DNA of 64,000 nt from Thermophilibacter mediterraneus (GTDB taxonomy: Bacteria; Actinomycetota; Coriobacteriia; Coriobacteriales; Atopobiaceae), in the NCBI RefSeq assembly GCF_900119385.1, contig NZ_FPKO01000008.1:267338-331337 (forward strand), in the 5' to 3' direction. How positions within the stretch are numbered: the first letter of the stretch is position 1; the number at the start of each line of letters is the position of its first letter. Shown here piece by piece: positions 56,965-64,000 of this stretch. A program made the translations under genes and the position numbers. The notes below the pieces were generated by a model. It was not told where the DNA came from, did not search any database, and saw only the letters and a program-made list of their open reading frames with translations.

Positions 56965-59733
56965 ATGACCCGCGAAGACACGCTCGCGCGACGCCCGCGG
57001 CACGCCGTCGTGGCCGCGCTCGCGTGCGCGCTCGCGCTCGCCGCGGCACCCGCGCTGGCGCCCGCGCCCGCGCTCGCCGACGAGCCCGAGCCCGCCGCGG
57101 CCGACGCGGCGCCCGCCGCCGTCACCGACGAGACCTGGTCCGCCACCGTCACCGGCGTGCGCAACACCACCACCGCCACCCTCGAGGTCCCCGGCGCCGC
57201 CGAGCTGGTCGCCGAGGGGGCCGCCGACACCGCGCGCGTGCACGCCACGATGTCCTACGCCGGCCAGGTCACGCGCGACGTCACGTGCGACGTCGCGCTG
57301 TCGGAGCTCGCGGGCGGCCCCGCGACCGTCGACCTCGGGGACTTCGGAAAGTTCTCGGTCACGGTGTCGTTCCTCAAGGACGGCGAGGAGGTCCGCGCGA
57401 ACCCCGCCGAGACCGTCGGCGTCACGGCGGACACCTACAACATCGCGCCCGTGTCGGCGACGCTGCCCACCACGTTCTTCTCGCTCAACCTGTGGGGAGA
57501 GGGCTCGATGCGCGCCGACGGGCCGGTCATCCTGCTCATGGAGCGCCCCGACGCCTACAACTGGGACGCCCTGCCCGCCGCCGGCGACGGCATGTACGGC
57601 GCCTACGGCCTCCCCTACCTCACGCGCGACGACATCGCCTACCAGGACCCCGACTTCGACCAGGCATCCTACCTCTTCCGTGAGCGCACCGATGCCATGG
57701 CCGCCTACGTGCGCGACCTCATGGAGCTCGACCCCACCTCGCACGTGAACCTCTACTGCGTCGACTTCTACGTGGGGCTCGTCCAGCGCATCATCTACGC
57801 CAACCGCATCCCCGAGGGCAGCTACACCCTCACGATCATGTCGGACGGCTCGTGGTCCTACGCCCACCTCGCCGACGTCTACGCCGGGGCCGACAACGAG
57901 GCGACCCACGCCGCGCTCGTCGCCGACTGGAACGCCGCGAAGGCCTACGCCTACGAGCACGGCGCCGTCCGCGAGGACTACCTCGACTGGAGCCACGCCA
58001 ACCGCTGCCTGTGGGCGGCCGTCGACGCGGAGGGCGCCGCCCAGTGGTGGGTCGCCCGCAAGGACCTGCTCGCGACCGAGGCCGACGGCAACGCCTTCGG
58101 GCAGGCCGTCCAGGCGAGCGAGAAGGTCGTGCAGGTCAACATCGCGAGCCTGCTCACCGACAACATCCAGCCGAGCGAGCGCGCCACCGAGGAGTTCAAG
58201 GCGCTCTACAACTTCAACGACAGCTACTTCAGCGCCGCCGAGGAGCAGGGCAGGGACGTCATGCTCTTCCTGGGCACGCGCGTCACCGGCGAGGTGGGCT
58301 TCGCCGACTACGCGCGCTTCGCGATGAGCTACTACGGCAACGACTACCTCTACTACTACAAGGGTCACCCCGGCACCCCCACCGAGCTCAACCCCGACAA
58401 GCAGGCCCAGCTCGACCGCCTCGGCGTGACCGACATCGACTCGTCCGTCGCTGCCGAGCTCATCCTCTTCTTCAACCCCGAGATCTACCTCTCGGGCTAC
58501 GGCTCGAGCACGTACGCGAGCGTGCCCGAGGGCATGGCGAAGGGCATGTTCGAGATGACGCGCGAGCAGGGGCTCGCCGACCCGCTCTACGCCAACATGG
58601 ACTACTGGTCGAGCCGCGTGACCGCCGAGAGCCCCGAGGCCGTGCGCGCGCTCTGCCAGGACGGCCACAACTGCTACCTCGTCGAGTTCTCCGACGCCAT
58701 CCGCGCGCGCGAGGGCTACGACGTCGCGGTCTGGGACGCCTCGGCCGCGCTCATCACCTACTACGACCAGCGGGGCGACGCCTACGTCAAGGTCGGCGAG
58801 CAGGAGGGCGTCGCCGACGGCTTCGCCGTGCCGCAGGGCACCTACGTCATCCAGTCGGCCGTGGCGGGCGACCGGGTCGTCGACGTCGCGGGGGGCTCGC
58901 GCGAGGACGGAACCAACGTGTGGTCCTACGCCGACAACGGCACCGACGCCCAGCGCTGGGAGATCGTCTACGACGACGCCGGGCTCGCCACCATCACGAA
59001 CGTGGGCACGGGCGGCGCGCTCGACATCCAGTACGCCGCGGCGGTGAGCGGCGCCAACGTGTGGCAGTACGCGCCGAGCGGCACGCTCTCGCAGAAGTGG
59101 CGCATCTCGGACGCCGGCGACGGCACGTTCCGCATCGCGTCGGCGCTCGACGAGGGCATCGTGCTCGACGTGGCGGGCGGCTCGACACAGAGCGGCGCGA
59201 ACCTGCAGGTCTACGCAGACAACGGCTCGCTCGCGCAGCGCTTCCGCTTCTACGCCGTCGACGCGGGCGTCTCGGCCGAGGGCCAGGCCGACGTCGAGGA
59301 CGGCACCTACGTCATCTCCACGTCGCTCGACGCGGGCAAGGCGCTCGACGTGCGCGACTGGAGCACCCAGAAGGCGGCCGCGATCCAGCTGTGGGACTAC
59401 GCGGCGACGCCCAACCAGCAGTTCGAGATCGAGCGCCTGGAGAGCGGCTTCTACCGCGTCACCAACGTGCACTCCGGGCTCGCGCTGCAGGTCGCGCACG
59501 GCAGCGTCCTGCCGGGCATGGGCATCGAGCAGCGCGGCGCCGAGGGCGAGACCCCCGCAGCGCAGCAGTGGGCGATCCGCGCGCGCGAGGACGGCACCTA
59601 CGAGCTGCAGAACGTCGCCTCGGGCCTCATGCTCGACGTGCTGGGGGGCTCTGCCGCGAACGGGCAGGCCGTGATCGGCTTCGGCGACAACGGAACCGCC
59701 GCGCAGGGCTGGGTCATCGAGCCCGTGGCGTAA
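56965..59733 (+). CDS. Secreted protein with GT-B-like region and ricin-type lectin repeats
   Basis: This 922-residue protein has a signal peptide (residues 1-38, ending ALADEPEP). A beta-rich segment leads into a region of about 400 residues (about 175-590). Its elements YYKGHPGTPTELN and LSGYGSSTYASV recall the HP and S/T motifs of polysialyltransferase/GT52 enzymes; this is a weak resemblance. The C-terminal 300 residues contain two or more ricin B-type beta-trefoil domains (GTYVIQSAV, DAQRWEI, LSQKWRI, LAQRFRF, NQQFEIE), which bind sugars. An exported protein with a GT-like fold is odd, because nucleotide sugars are not expected outside the cell. GAAGGGAG precedes the ATG at 56965, and a strong terminator follows. 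Confidence 0.75.
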   Translation: MTREDTLARRPRHAVVAALACALALAAAPALAPAPALADEPEPAAADAAPAAVTDETWSATVTGVRNTTTATLEVPGAAELVAEGAADTARVHATMSYAGQVTRDVTCDVALSELAGGPATVDLGDFGKFSVTVSFLKDGEEVRANPAETVGVTADTYNIAPVSATLPTTFFSLNLWGEGSMRADGPVILLMERPDAYNWDALPAAGDGMYGAYGLPYLTRDDIAYQDPDFDQASYLFRERTDAMAAYVRDLMELDPTSHVNLYCVDFYVGLVQRIIYANRIPEGSYTLTIMSDGSWSYAHLADVYAGADNEATHAALVADWNAAKAYAYEHGAVREDYLDWSHANRCLWAAVDAEGAAQWWVARKDLLATEADGNAFGQAVQASEKVVQVNIASLLTDNIQPSERATEEFKALYNFNDSYFSAAEEQGRDVMLFLGTRVTGEVGFADYARFAMSYYGNDYLYYYKGHPGTPTELNPDKQAQLDRLGVTDIDSSVAAELILFFNPEIYLSGYGSSTYASVPEGMAKGMFEMTREQGLADPLYANMDYWSSRVTAESPEAVRALCQDGHNCYLVEFSDAIRAREGYDVAVWDASAALITYYDQRGDAYVKVGEQEGVADGFAVPQGTYVIQSAVAGDRVVDVAGGSREDGTNVWSYADNGTDAQRWEIVYDDAGLATITNVGTGGALDIQYAAAVSGANVWQYAPSGTLSQKWRISDAGDGTFRIASALDEGIVLDVAGGSTQSGANLQVYADNGSLAQRFRFYAVDAGVSAEGQADVEDGTYVISTSLDAGKALDVRDWSTQKAAAIQLWDYAATPNQQFEIERLESGFYRVTNVHSGLALQVAHGSVLPGMGIEQRGAEGETPAAQQWAIRAREDGTYELQNVASGLMLDVLGGSAANGQAVIGFGDNGTAAQGWVIEPVA

Positions 59734-59757
59734 CCGGTCGCGCGACGCCGCGCACGG

Positions 59758-59800
59758 GACGGGAGGGGCCCGCGGAGCGCGGGCCCCTCCCGTCGTTTTT
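59758..59800 (+). terminator. Rho-independent terminator of the lectin-type gene
   Basis: GACGGGAGGGGCCCGC and GCGGGCCCCTCCCGTC form a perfect 16-bp stem with a five-base loop, followed by GTTTTT. Confidence 0.95.
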
Positions 59801-60117
59801 GCGGCCCCGCGCGGGAAGGCTCGGAGCGGGCGCGGGGCTCGCGCTCCCTCGGGGCGGCGCGGCGGCCGAGCTGTACCGCTTTTTGCCGGTTCTGGGCGGG
59901 CGCCCGCCCCTCGACGGCCCTTCGGCGGCCTCGCCCGAAGCAAAGGAGCAGCTCGGCTCCCGGGCGGCCGGCCCGCTCAGGGGGACATCGGACGGGTCGG
60001 CACCCAGACCTCGGCGGAAGTGGCACAGGTCCCGCGGCGGGCCTCCTCACGGCGCGAGGGCCCGAGGCGAGGCGCCGAGGCAAGGGGCGTCGCGGAGGGA
60101 CGGCGACCGGGCGCCCG
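59801..60117. other. Intergenic stretch without visible gene
   Basis: This is GC-rich sequence between the terminator and the end of the lactate dehydrogenase-like gene. I see no gene, clear repeat or promoter. Confidence 0.5.
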
Positions 60118-61032
60118 CTAGCCCCGGTCGGAGAGCTCCGCCTCGACGGCGCGCATCCGCTCCGCGACGGCGCGCAGGGCGCCCGCGGTCTCGGGGGCGA
60201 GCTCGACCGGCGCCACGCGCGGCCAGCCCCCGTCGTCGAAGGAGACGGGCAGCGAGAGCGTCATGCCCTCGATGCCGTACGCGCCGTCGGCGGCCACGGA
60301 CAGCGGCAGCACCCTCCCGTCGCGCGCCCGTCGCGCGGCGAGGGCCTCGCTCGCCGCGAGCGCGATGCCGTGGCTCGTGCTCCCCTTGCCCTTCATGATG
60401 TCGTAGGCCGCCTCGATCGCGGCGCGGCGAGACGGCTCGCGGTCGGCCTCGGGGACCGGCTCGCCGCCGACCGTGGTGCGCTCCCACGCGACCACGAGGC
60501 CCTCGCCGTGCTCCCCGAGCGCGAGCGCGCGCGCCTCGGCGCCGCCCTGCGCCCCCGGGCGGGCGCGCAGGCAGTCCTCGAGCCGCAGGGTGTCGAGCAG
60601 GGTCCCCGTCCCCGCTACGCGCTCGGGCGCGATCCCGAGCTCTGCCGTGAGCAGGCGGGCGAGAAGGTCGACGGGGTTGCTCACCACGAGGTAGAGCCCC
60701 GCGAAGCCGGCGCCCTCCGCCGCCGCGGCGACGTCGCGGACGATGGCGGCGTTCTTGAGGAACATGTCGTTTCGCGTCTGCCCGAGGCGCGCCGGCGCCG
60801 CGGCGCAGACCACGACCGTTCCGGCGTCGGCGCAGTCCTCGTAGGCCCCGGCCCTCACGACGCAGCGCGAGCCGAGGCGCGGCAGCGCGCACATAAGGTC
60901 CGCGGCCTCGGCGCGGGCGCGTGCGGGGCGCTTGTCCACGAGCACCGCCTCGTCGGCGAGCCCCCGCAGCGCTACGGTCTGCGCCACGCACGACCCGACG
61001 TTGCCGGCACCGACGATGACGACCCTCTCCAT
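60118..61032 (-). CDS. L-lactate dehydrogenase-like protein (LDH/MDH family)
   Basis: This 304-residue enzyme has an N-terminal NAD-binding fold (VVIVGAGNVGS), Asp33 in VLVDK for NAD over NADP, SNPVDLL, and the catalytic His in GEHGEG. The substrate loop reads RLGQTRND; Gln at the position before TR is typical of lactate rather than malate dehydrogenases. It should interconvert pyruvate and L-lactate in fermentation. It is slightly short and has no allosteric site that I can recognise. GGAGGAG lies upstream of the ATG. It is in line with the acetyltransferase gene 89 bases upstream but may be transcribed separately. Confidence 0.88.
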   Translation of the reverse strand: MERVVIVGAGNVGSCVAQTVALRGLADEAVLVDKRPARARAEAADLMCALPRLGSRCVVRAGAYEDCADAGTVVVCAAAPARLGQTRNDMFLKNAAIVRDVAAAAEGAGFAGLYLVVSNPVDLLARLLTAELGIAPERVAGTGTLLDTLRLEDCLRARPGAQGGAEARALALGEHGEGLVVAWERTTVGGEPVPEADREPSRRAAIEAAYDIMKGKGSTSHGIALAASEALAARRARDGRVLPLSVAADGAYGIEGMTLSLPVSFDDGGWPRVAPVELAPETAGALRAVAERMRAVEAELSDRG

Positions 61033-61121
61033 ATGGCTCCTCCTTGCTCGCGGCGCCCCTGCCGGGGGCGCGCGGCGTCACACGACCCTGCGTCGGCGCC
61101 GCGTCGGGCGGCGCGCCTCCC

Positions 61122-61781
61122 CTACGAGAAGACCCTGCTCCCGGCCTTCCTGCGGACGTACCTGGCGGGGTTTCCCATCGCGAGCACCCGCGAGGGCACG
61201 CGCTTCTCCATGACGACGGCGCCCATGGCGAGCACGACGTCGTCCCCCATGCGGCACTCCTCGCGGACCGACGCGCGGACGCCGAGGTAGCAGCGCCGCC
61301 CGAGCTCCGCATGGCCCGCAACGTGCGAGAACGCCGAGACCTGCGTGTGGCTCCCGATGCGGGCGTCGTGCCCGATGATGGCGTCCGCCTGCACGAAGAC
61401 GTTGTCCTCGAGCACCGCCTCCGCGGAGACGATGCTCTGCATCTTGATGACGACGCCCCTCCCGAGCCGCGCGCTCGGCGAGACGAAGGCGCTCGGGTGG
61501 ACGATGGTCGCGAAGTCGTAGCCGCGCGCGGTCGCGCGGTCGAAGAGCAGCTCGCGCGAGGTCGGCTCGCCGACCGCCACGACGAACTCGACGTCGTCGG
61601 GCCCGAGTCGCCCGGCGAGCTCCTCGAAGCTCATGACCGGCGATCCGTAGAGCTCGCGGGCGTCCGTGACGTCGTCGACGAAGACGATGCCCTCCCAGCG
61701 CTCGTGGGCCGGGTCCATGGCGGAGACGATCTCGTGCACCTCGCGACCGGTGCCGCCCGTCCCGTAGATCGCGAGCCTCAT
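61122..61781 (-). CDS. PglD/NeuD-type sugar O- or N-acetyltransferase
   Basis: This 219-residue protein has an N-terminal Rossmann-like substrate domain (AIYGTGGTGREV) and a C-terminal left-handed beta-helix of hexapeptide repeats (LGRGVVIKMQSIVSAEAVLEDN... split here; GHDARIGSHTQVSAFSHV). The catalytic His is probably in FSHVAGH. Relatives acetylate UDP-sugars or sialic acid precursors using acetyl-CoA. The start overlaps the stop of the acyl-ligase gene by four bases, so it belongs to a three-gene operon with the ligase and an acyl carrier protein. The acyl group used could come from that carrier rather than CoA. Confidence 0.87.
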   Translation of the reverse strand: MRLAIYGTGGTGREVHEIVSAMDPAHERWEGIVFVDDVTDARELYGSPVMSFEELAGRLGPDDVEFVVAVGEPTSRELLFDRATARGYDFATIVHPSAFVSPSARLGRGVVIKMQSIVSAEAVLEDNVFVQADAIIGHDARIGSHTQVSAFSHVAGHAELGRRCYLGVRASVREECRMGDDVVLAMGAVVMEKRVPSRVLAMGNPARYVRRKAGSRVFS

Positions 61782-63358
61782 CGCGCGCCTCCCCCAAGGG
61801 CCTGCGCGGGGGCCGCGCCGGCGCGCTCCCCCGCCCCGTCGCCGGCGAGCGCCGCGACGAGCGGCTTGCGGTCGACCTTGCCGTTGTAGGTGCGCGGGAT
61901 CGCGTCGAGCGAGCGCACGGTCGCCGGGATCTTGAACGGCTCGAGGTGCTCGCGCATGAAGCGCGTCAGCCCCTCCCGCGCGTCGTCGGCCCGACCGTCC
62001 TTCTCGCCCGACCAGACCACGAAGAGCGCGAGCGCGTCGCCGGTGATGGGGTCCGCGTCCTTGACGCAGGCGCACTCCTCCACGAGCGGGCAGCGCGCGA
62101 TGACGTCCTCGACCTCCACCGGCGAGACGTTGTGCCCGCCGATGATCGCGACGTCGTCGATGCGGCCGCGCACGTAGAGCTCGCCGTCGCGCATGAAGCC
62201 GAGGTCGTTGGTGTAGACGTAGCCGTCGCGCAGCGTCGCCGCCGTGGCCTCGGCGTCGCCCCAGTAGCCGCGCATGACCGCCCCGCCGCCGATGGCGACG
62301 CGGCCGGCCTCGCCGTCGGCAGCGAGCTCGGCGCCCGTCGCCGGGTCGAGGATCTTGATGCGCGCCGTGGCGCAGGGCGCGCCCACGCAGGCGCCGTCGT
62401 CGTCGCGGTGGCTGTACTCGAGCATGCAGCAGGCCGTGGACTCGGTGCAGCCGTAGGAGTTGTAGAGGCGCGCGGAGGGCAGCACGGAGCGCAGCCAGGC
62501 GCGCGTCGCGGCGGGCAGCGGCGCGGAGCTCGACTCCACGAAGCGGATCTGCCCGTCGAAGGACCCGAGGAAGTCCCTCGTGGTGCGCTCGATGTACGCG
62601 AGCGCGGAGGGCACCAGGGCGAGCGAGGTCACGTGGCGGTCGCGGATGGCGCCGAAGACGCGCTTGAGCGACGCCACGCCGTTCACGAGCACCACCGTTG
62701 CGCCCGCGACGAGGCCCGTCTGGAGGCGCCGGAGGGCGAAGACGTGGTTGAGCGGCATGGGGACGAGCGACACGTTGTCGCCCTGGATGCCCGTCGCCTC
62801 GGAGATGTTGCGGATGACCGCCATCACGGCGCCGTGCGTGAGCTCGACGACCTTGGAGCGGCCGGTGGTGCCCGTGGTGAGCAGCAGCTCGGCGAGGTCC
62901 CCCGGAGCGGGGAACAGGGGCGCTGCGGGGCCGTCGGGAGCGACGTCCTCCGAGCCGGACGAGGCGACGTCCGGCGCGAGCGCGAGCGCGGCGACGTCCG
63001 GCGCGAGCGGGCCCACGACGCAGGCCGCGCCGACGCGCCGCACGAGCTCGGCGACGCCCTCCTCGGGCATGCCCTCCTCGTAGGGGACGGCGACCGCCCC
63101 GGCGAGCGTCGTCCCCAGGTAGGCGGCGACGTAGGAGAGGGTGTGCGTCGCGTGCAGGGCGACACGGTCGCCGGCGGACACGCCACGCGAGCCGAGAAGC
63201 GCCGAGAAGGACCTCGCGCACGCCCAGAGCCTCGCGTAGGAGACCTCCTCGCCGCCCGCGACGAGCGCCGTGGCGTCGGGCCGCTCCGCAGCCCAGCGCG
63301 CGACCGCCTCGACGACCGAGCCGGCGGGGGCGTCGGTCGGCGCGGGGGCGCTAGGCAT
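61778..63358 (-). CDS. Acyl-AMP ligase (AMP-binding enzyme)
   Basis: This 526-residue protein belongs to the ANL adenylating family. Core motifs are present: the P-loop LLTTGTTGRSK, YNSYGCTES, YTNDLGFM, RGRIDDVAIIGGHN, and the catalytic Lys in TYNGKVDRK. It would activate a carboxylic acid as acyl-AMP and load it onto a carrier. The acyl carrier protein gene immediately upstream, overlapping by eight bases (ATGCCTAG), is the obvious acceptor. The N-terminal extension PSAPAPTDAP is low complexity. The acid cannot be predicted from sequence by eye. Confidence 0.9.
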   Translation of the reverse strand: MPSAPAPTDAPAGSVVEAVARWAAERPDATALVAGGEEVSYARLWACARSFSALLGSRGVSAGDRVALHATHTLSYVAAYLGTTLAGAVAVPYEEGMPEEGVAELVRRVGAACVVGPLAPDVAALALAPDVASSGSEDVAPDGPAAPLFPAPGDLAELLLTTGTTGRSKVVELTHGAVMAVIRNISEATGIQGDNVSLVPMPLNHVFALRRLQTGLVAGATVVLVNGVASLKRVFGAIRDRHVTSLALVPSALAYIERTTRDFLGSFDGQIRFVESSSAPLPAATRAWLRSVLPSARLYNSYGCTESTACCMLEYSHRDDDGACVGAPCATARIKILDPATGAELAADGEAGRVAIGGGAVMRGYWGDAEATAATLRDGYVYTNDLGFMRDGELYVRGRIDDVAIIGGHNVSPVEVEDVIARCPLVEECACVKDADPITGDALALFVVWSGEKDGRADDAREGLTRFMREHLEPFKIPATVRSLDAIPRTYNGKVDRKPLVAALAGDGAGERAGAAPAQALGGGAR

Positions 63359-63584
63359 TGGGATCGATCCCCTTGGACTCGAGGACCTCGCGGATGGCAC
63401 CGACCGAGTCCATCTCGATGGACTCCATGATGTCGAACTCGGTGGCGTAGGCCCCCTCGAGCGCCGAGATGAGGGCGACCTGCTTCATGGACGTCCACTC
63501 GTCGCAGTCGTCGATCGTCAGGTCGTCGCTCACGCGCTCGGCCGGGATGCCGAGCGTCGACGCGATCAGGCTCTCAAGCTTCAT
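63351..63584 (-). CDS. Acyl carrier protein
   Basis: This 77-residue acidic four-helix protein carries the phosphopantetheine attachment site at Ser32 in DEWTSMKQVALI; the usual DSL is TSM here, as in many specialised carriers. It is distinct from the fatty-acid ACP type and is the first gene of the ACP, acyl-AMP ligase, acetyltransferase operon. GAGTGTCAC lies before the ATG, a weak Shine-Dalgarno match. Confidence 0.88.
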   Translation of the reverse strand: MKLESLIASTLGIPAERVSDDLTIDDCDEWTSMKQVALISALEGAYATEFDIMESIEMDSVGAIREVLESKGIDPNA

Positions 63585-63753
63585 GTGACACTCCTCGGAC
63601 GATGCCGCGACGCCGCGCGGCAGCTCACTGTCTCCCGAACCATCATCTTAGCGCAAAGGGGATGCGCCCCCCAGACGGCGGACGCGGTGCAGGGTGCGGG
63701 GCCGGCCCGCGGGGGCGCATCGCCGCGCCGCGCCGCCGTGCCGCCTCGCGACA

Positions 63754-63878
63754 CCGCACAATCTCGGTATTGTGCGGCGGCAACGCGCAGTGGGCGGATT
63801 TCTTGACCGCGAGAAGAACCGCCACCAGGCACTTTGTCGCGCTCGGCCCCCGCGCCGCCGCACAATTTCGAAATTGTG
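63754..63878. repeat. Two related palindromes
   Basis: CCGCACAAT and ATTGTGCGG flank six bases at 63754-63777, and a perfect palindrome CACAATTTCGAAATTGTG lies at 63861-63878. The rest of 63585-63967 holds no gene; promoters for the divergent ACP operon and the next gene must lie here, but no clear -35/-10 pair is visible. Confidence 0.7.
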
Positions 63879-63967
63879 GCCCCTAACGAGAAGCATAGTC
63901 CCAGGGTTTCTGTCCGGTCGCCGGAGTACGCTCGCGGCGCAGGGCACGACGGCGTGGGGAGGTCGCG

Positions 63968-64000
63968 ATGGCGAGCATGACGGGCAGGGACGTGGCGGCG
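63968..64000 (+). CDS. 5' end of an unidentified gene (partial)
   Basis: An ATG at 63968 with GGGGAGG six bases upstream opens MASMTGRDVAA and runs off the right edge. Eleven codons are too few to identify it. Confidence 0.5.
   Translation, partial: MASMTGRDVAA

Overview
This 64 kb window looks like a chromosomal segment from a high-GC Gram-positive of the class Coriobacteriia, most likely an Olsenella-like member of the Atopobiaceae. The evidence is the codon bias, actinobacterial-style gene content, Shine-Dalgarno starts, a zinc-ribbon ribosomal protein L28, an L,D-transpeptidase with DUF5648 repeats, and many cell-surface proteins carrying S-layer homology (SLH) domains. This placement is inferred from gene content only.

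Layout. Positions 1-7.2 kb hold housekeeping and small genes: a partial oligopeptide-type binding lipoprotein, rpmB, a HAD phosphatase/thiamine pyrophosphokinase fusion, an FmdB zinc ribbon, a secreted L,D-transpeptidase, and a nuclease-like gene flanked by inverted copies of a 68-bp palindrome. Positions 7.4-11.7 kb are a MarR-controlled heterodimeric ABC exporter operon. Positions 12.2-29.6 kb are an array of five SLH surface-protein genes, all on the minus strand, interrupted by a HipA/HTH module, a relic of a sixth SLH gene and a VapBC pair. Positions 30-38.2 kb are cell-wall polysaccharide genes: a glycosyltransferase fused to a pyruvyltransferase, two large GT2 proteins and rfbC. A large membrane protein follows at 38.4-40.7 kb. 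Two giant SLH adhesins (41.1-45.3 and 46.2-50.7 kb) are each preceded by a small winged-helix regulator. An IS110 element lies at about 51.2-52.7 kb. The right end carries DUF6020 and DUF2142 membrane proteins, a secreted lectin-type protein, a lactate dehydrogenase-like gene, and an ACP/acyl-ligase/acetyltransferase cassette.

How the genes may work together. SLH domains are known in other Gram-positives to bind pyruvylated wall polysaccharide. The window has seven SLH proteins together with a pyruvyltransferase fusion and rhamnose/GT genes, so it reads as a surface-display locus: adhesins plus the enzymes that could build their anchor.

The main discovery is that this display system appears phase variable at two levels. 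Three SLH genes have uninterrupted poly-G tracts (9-11 G) inside the -35/-10 spacer of otherwise good promoters. The regulator in front of one giant adhesin has a G9 tract inside its own coding sequence that puts the conserved DNA-binding part out of frame with its best start codon; one extra G would restore it. A fourth SLH gene has the same promoter layout with the tract broken by other bases, as if locked.

Several short repeat families also occur between genes: eight copies of a 68-bp imperfect palindrome, four copies of a 27-bp element with TGACA/TGTCA ends placed upstream of genes, covarying long palindromes downstream of SLH genes, and an over-represented GGCGAGAAG motif. I saw no tRNA, rRNA or CRISPR array. 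All coordinates and counts were read by eye.
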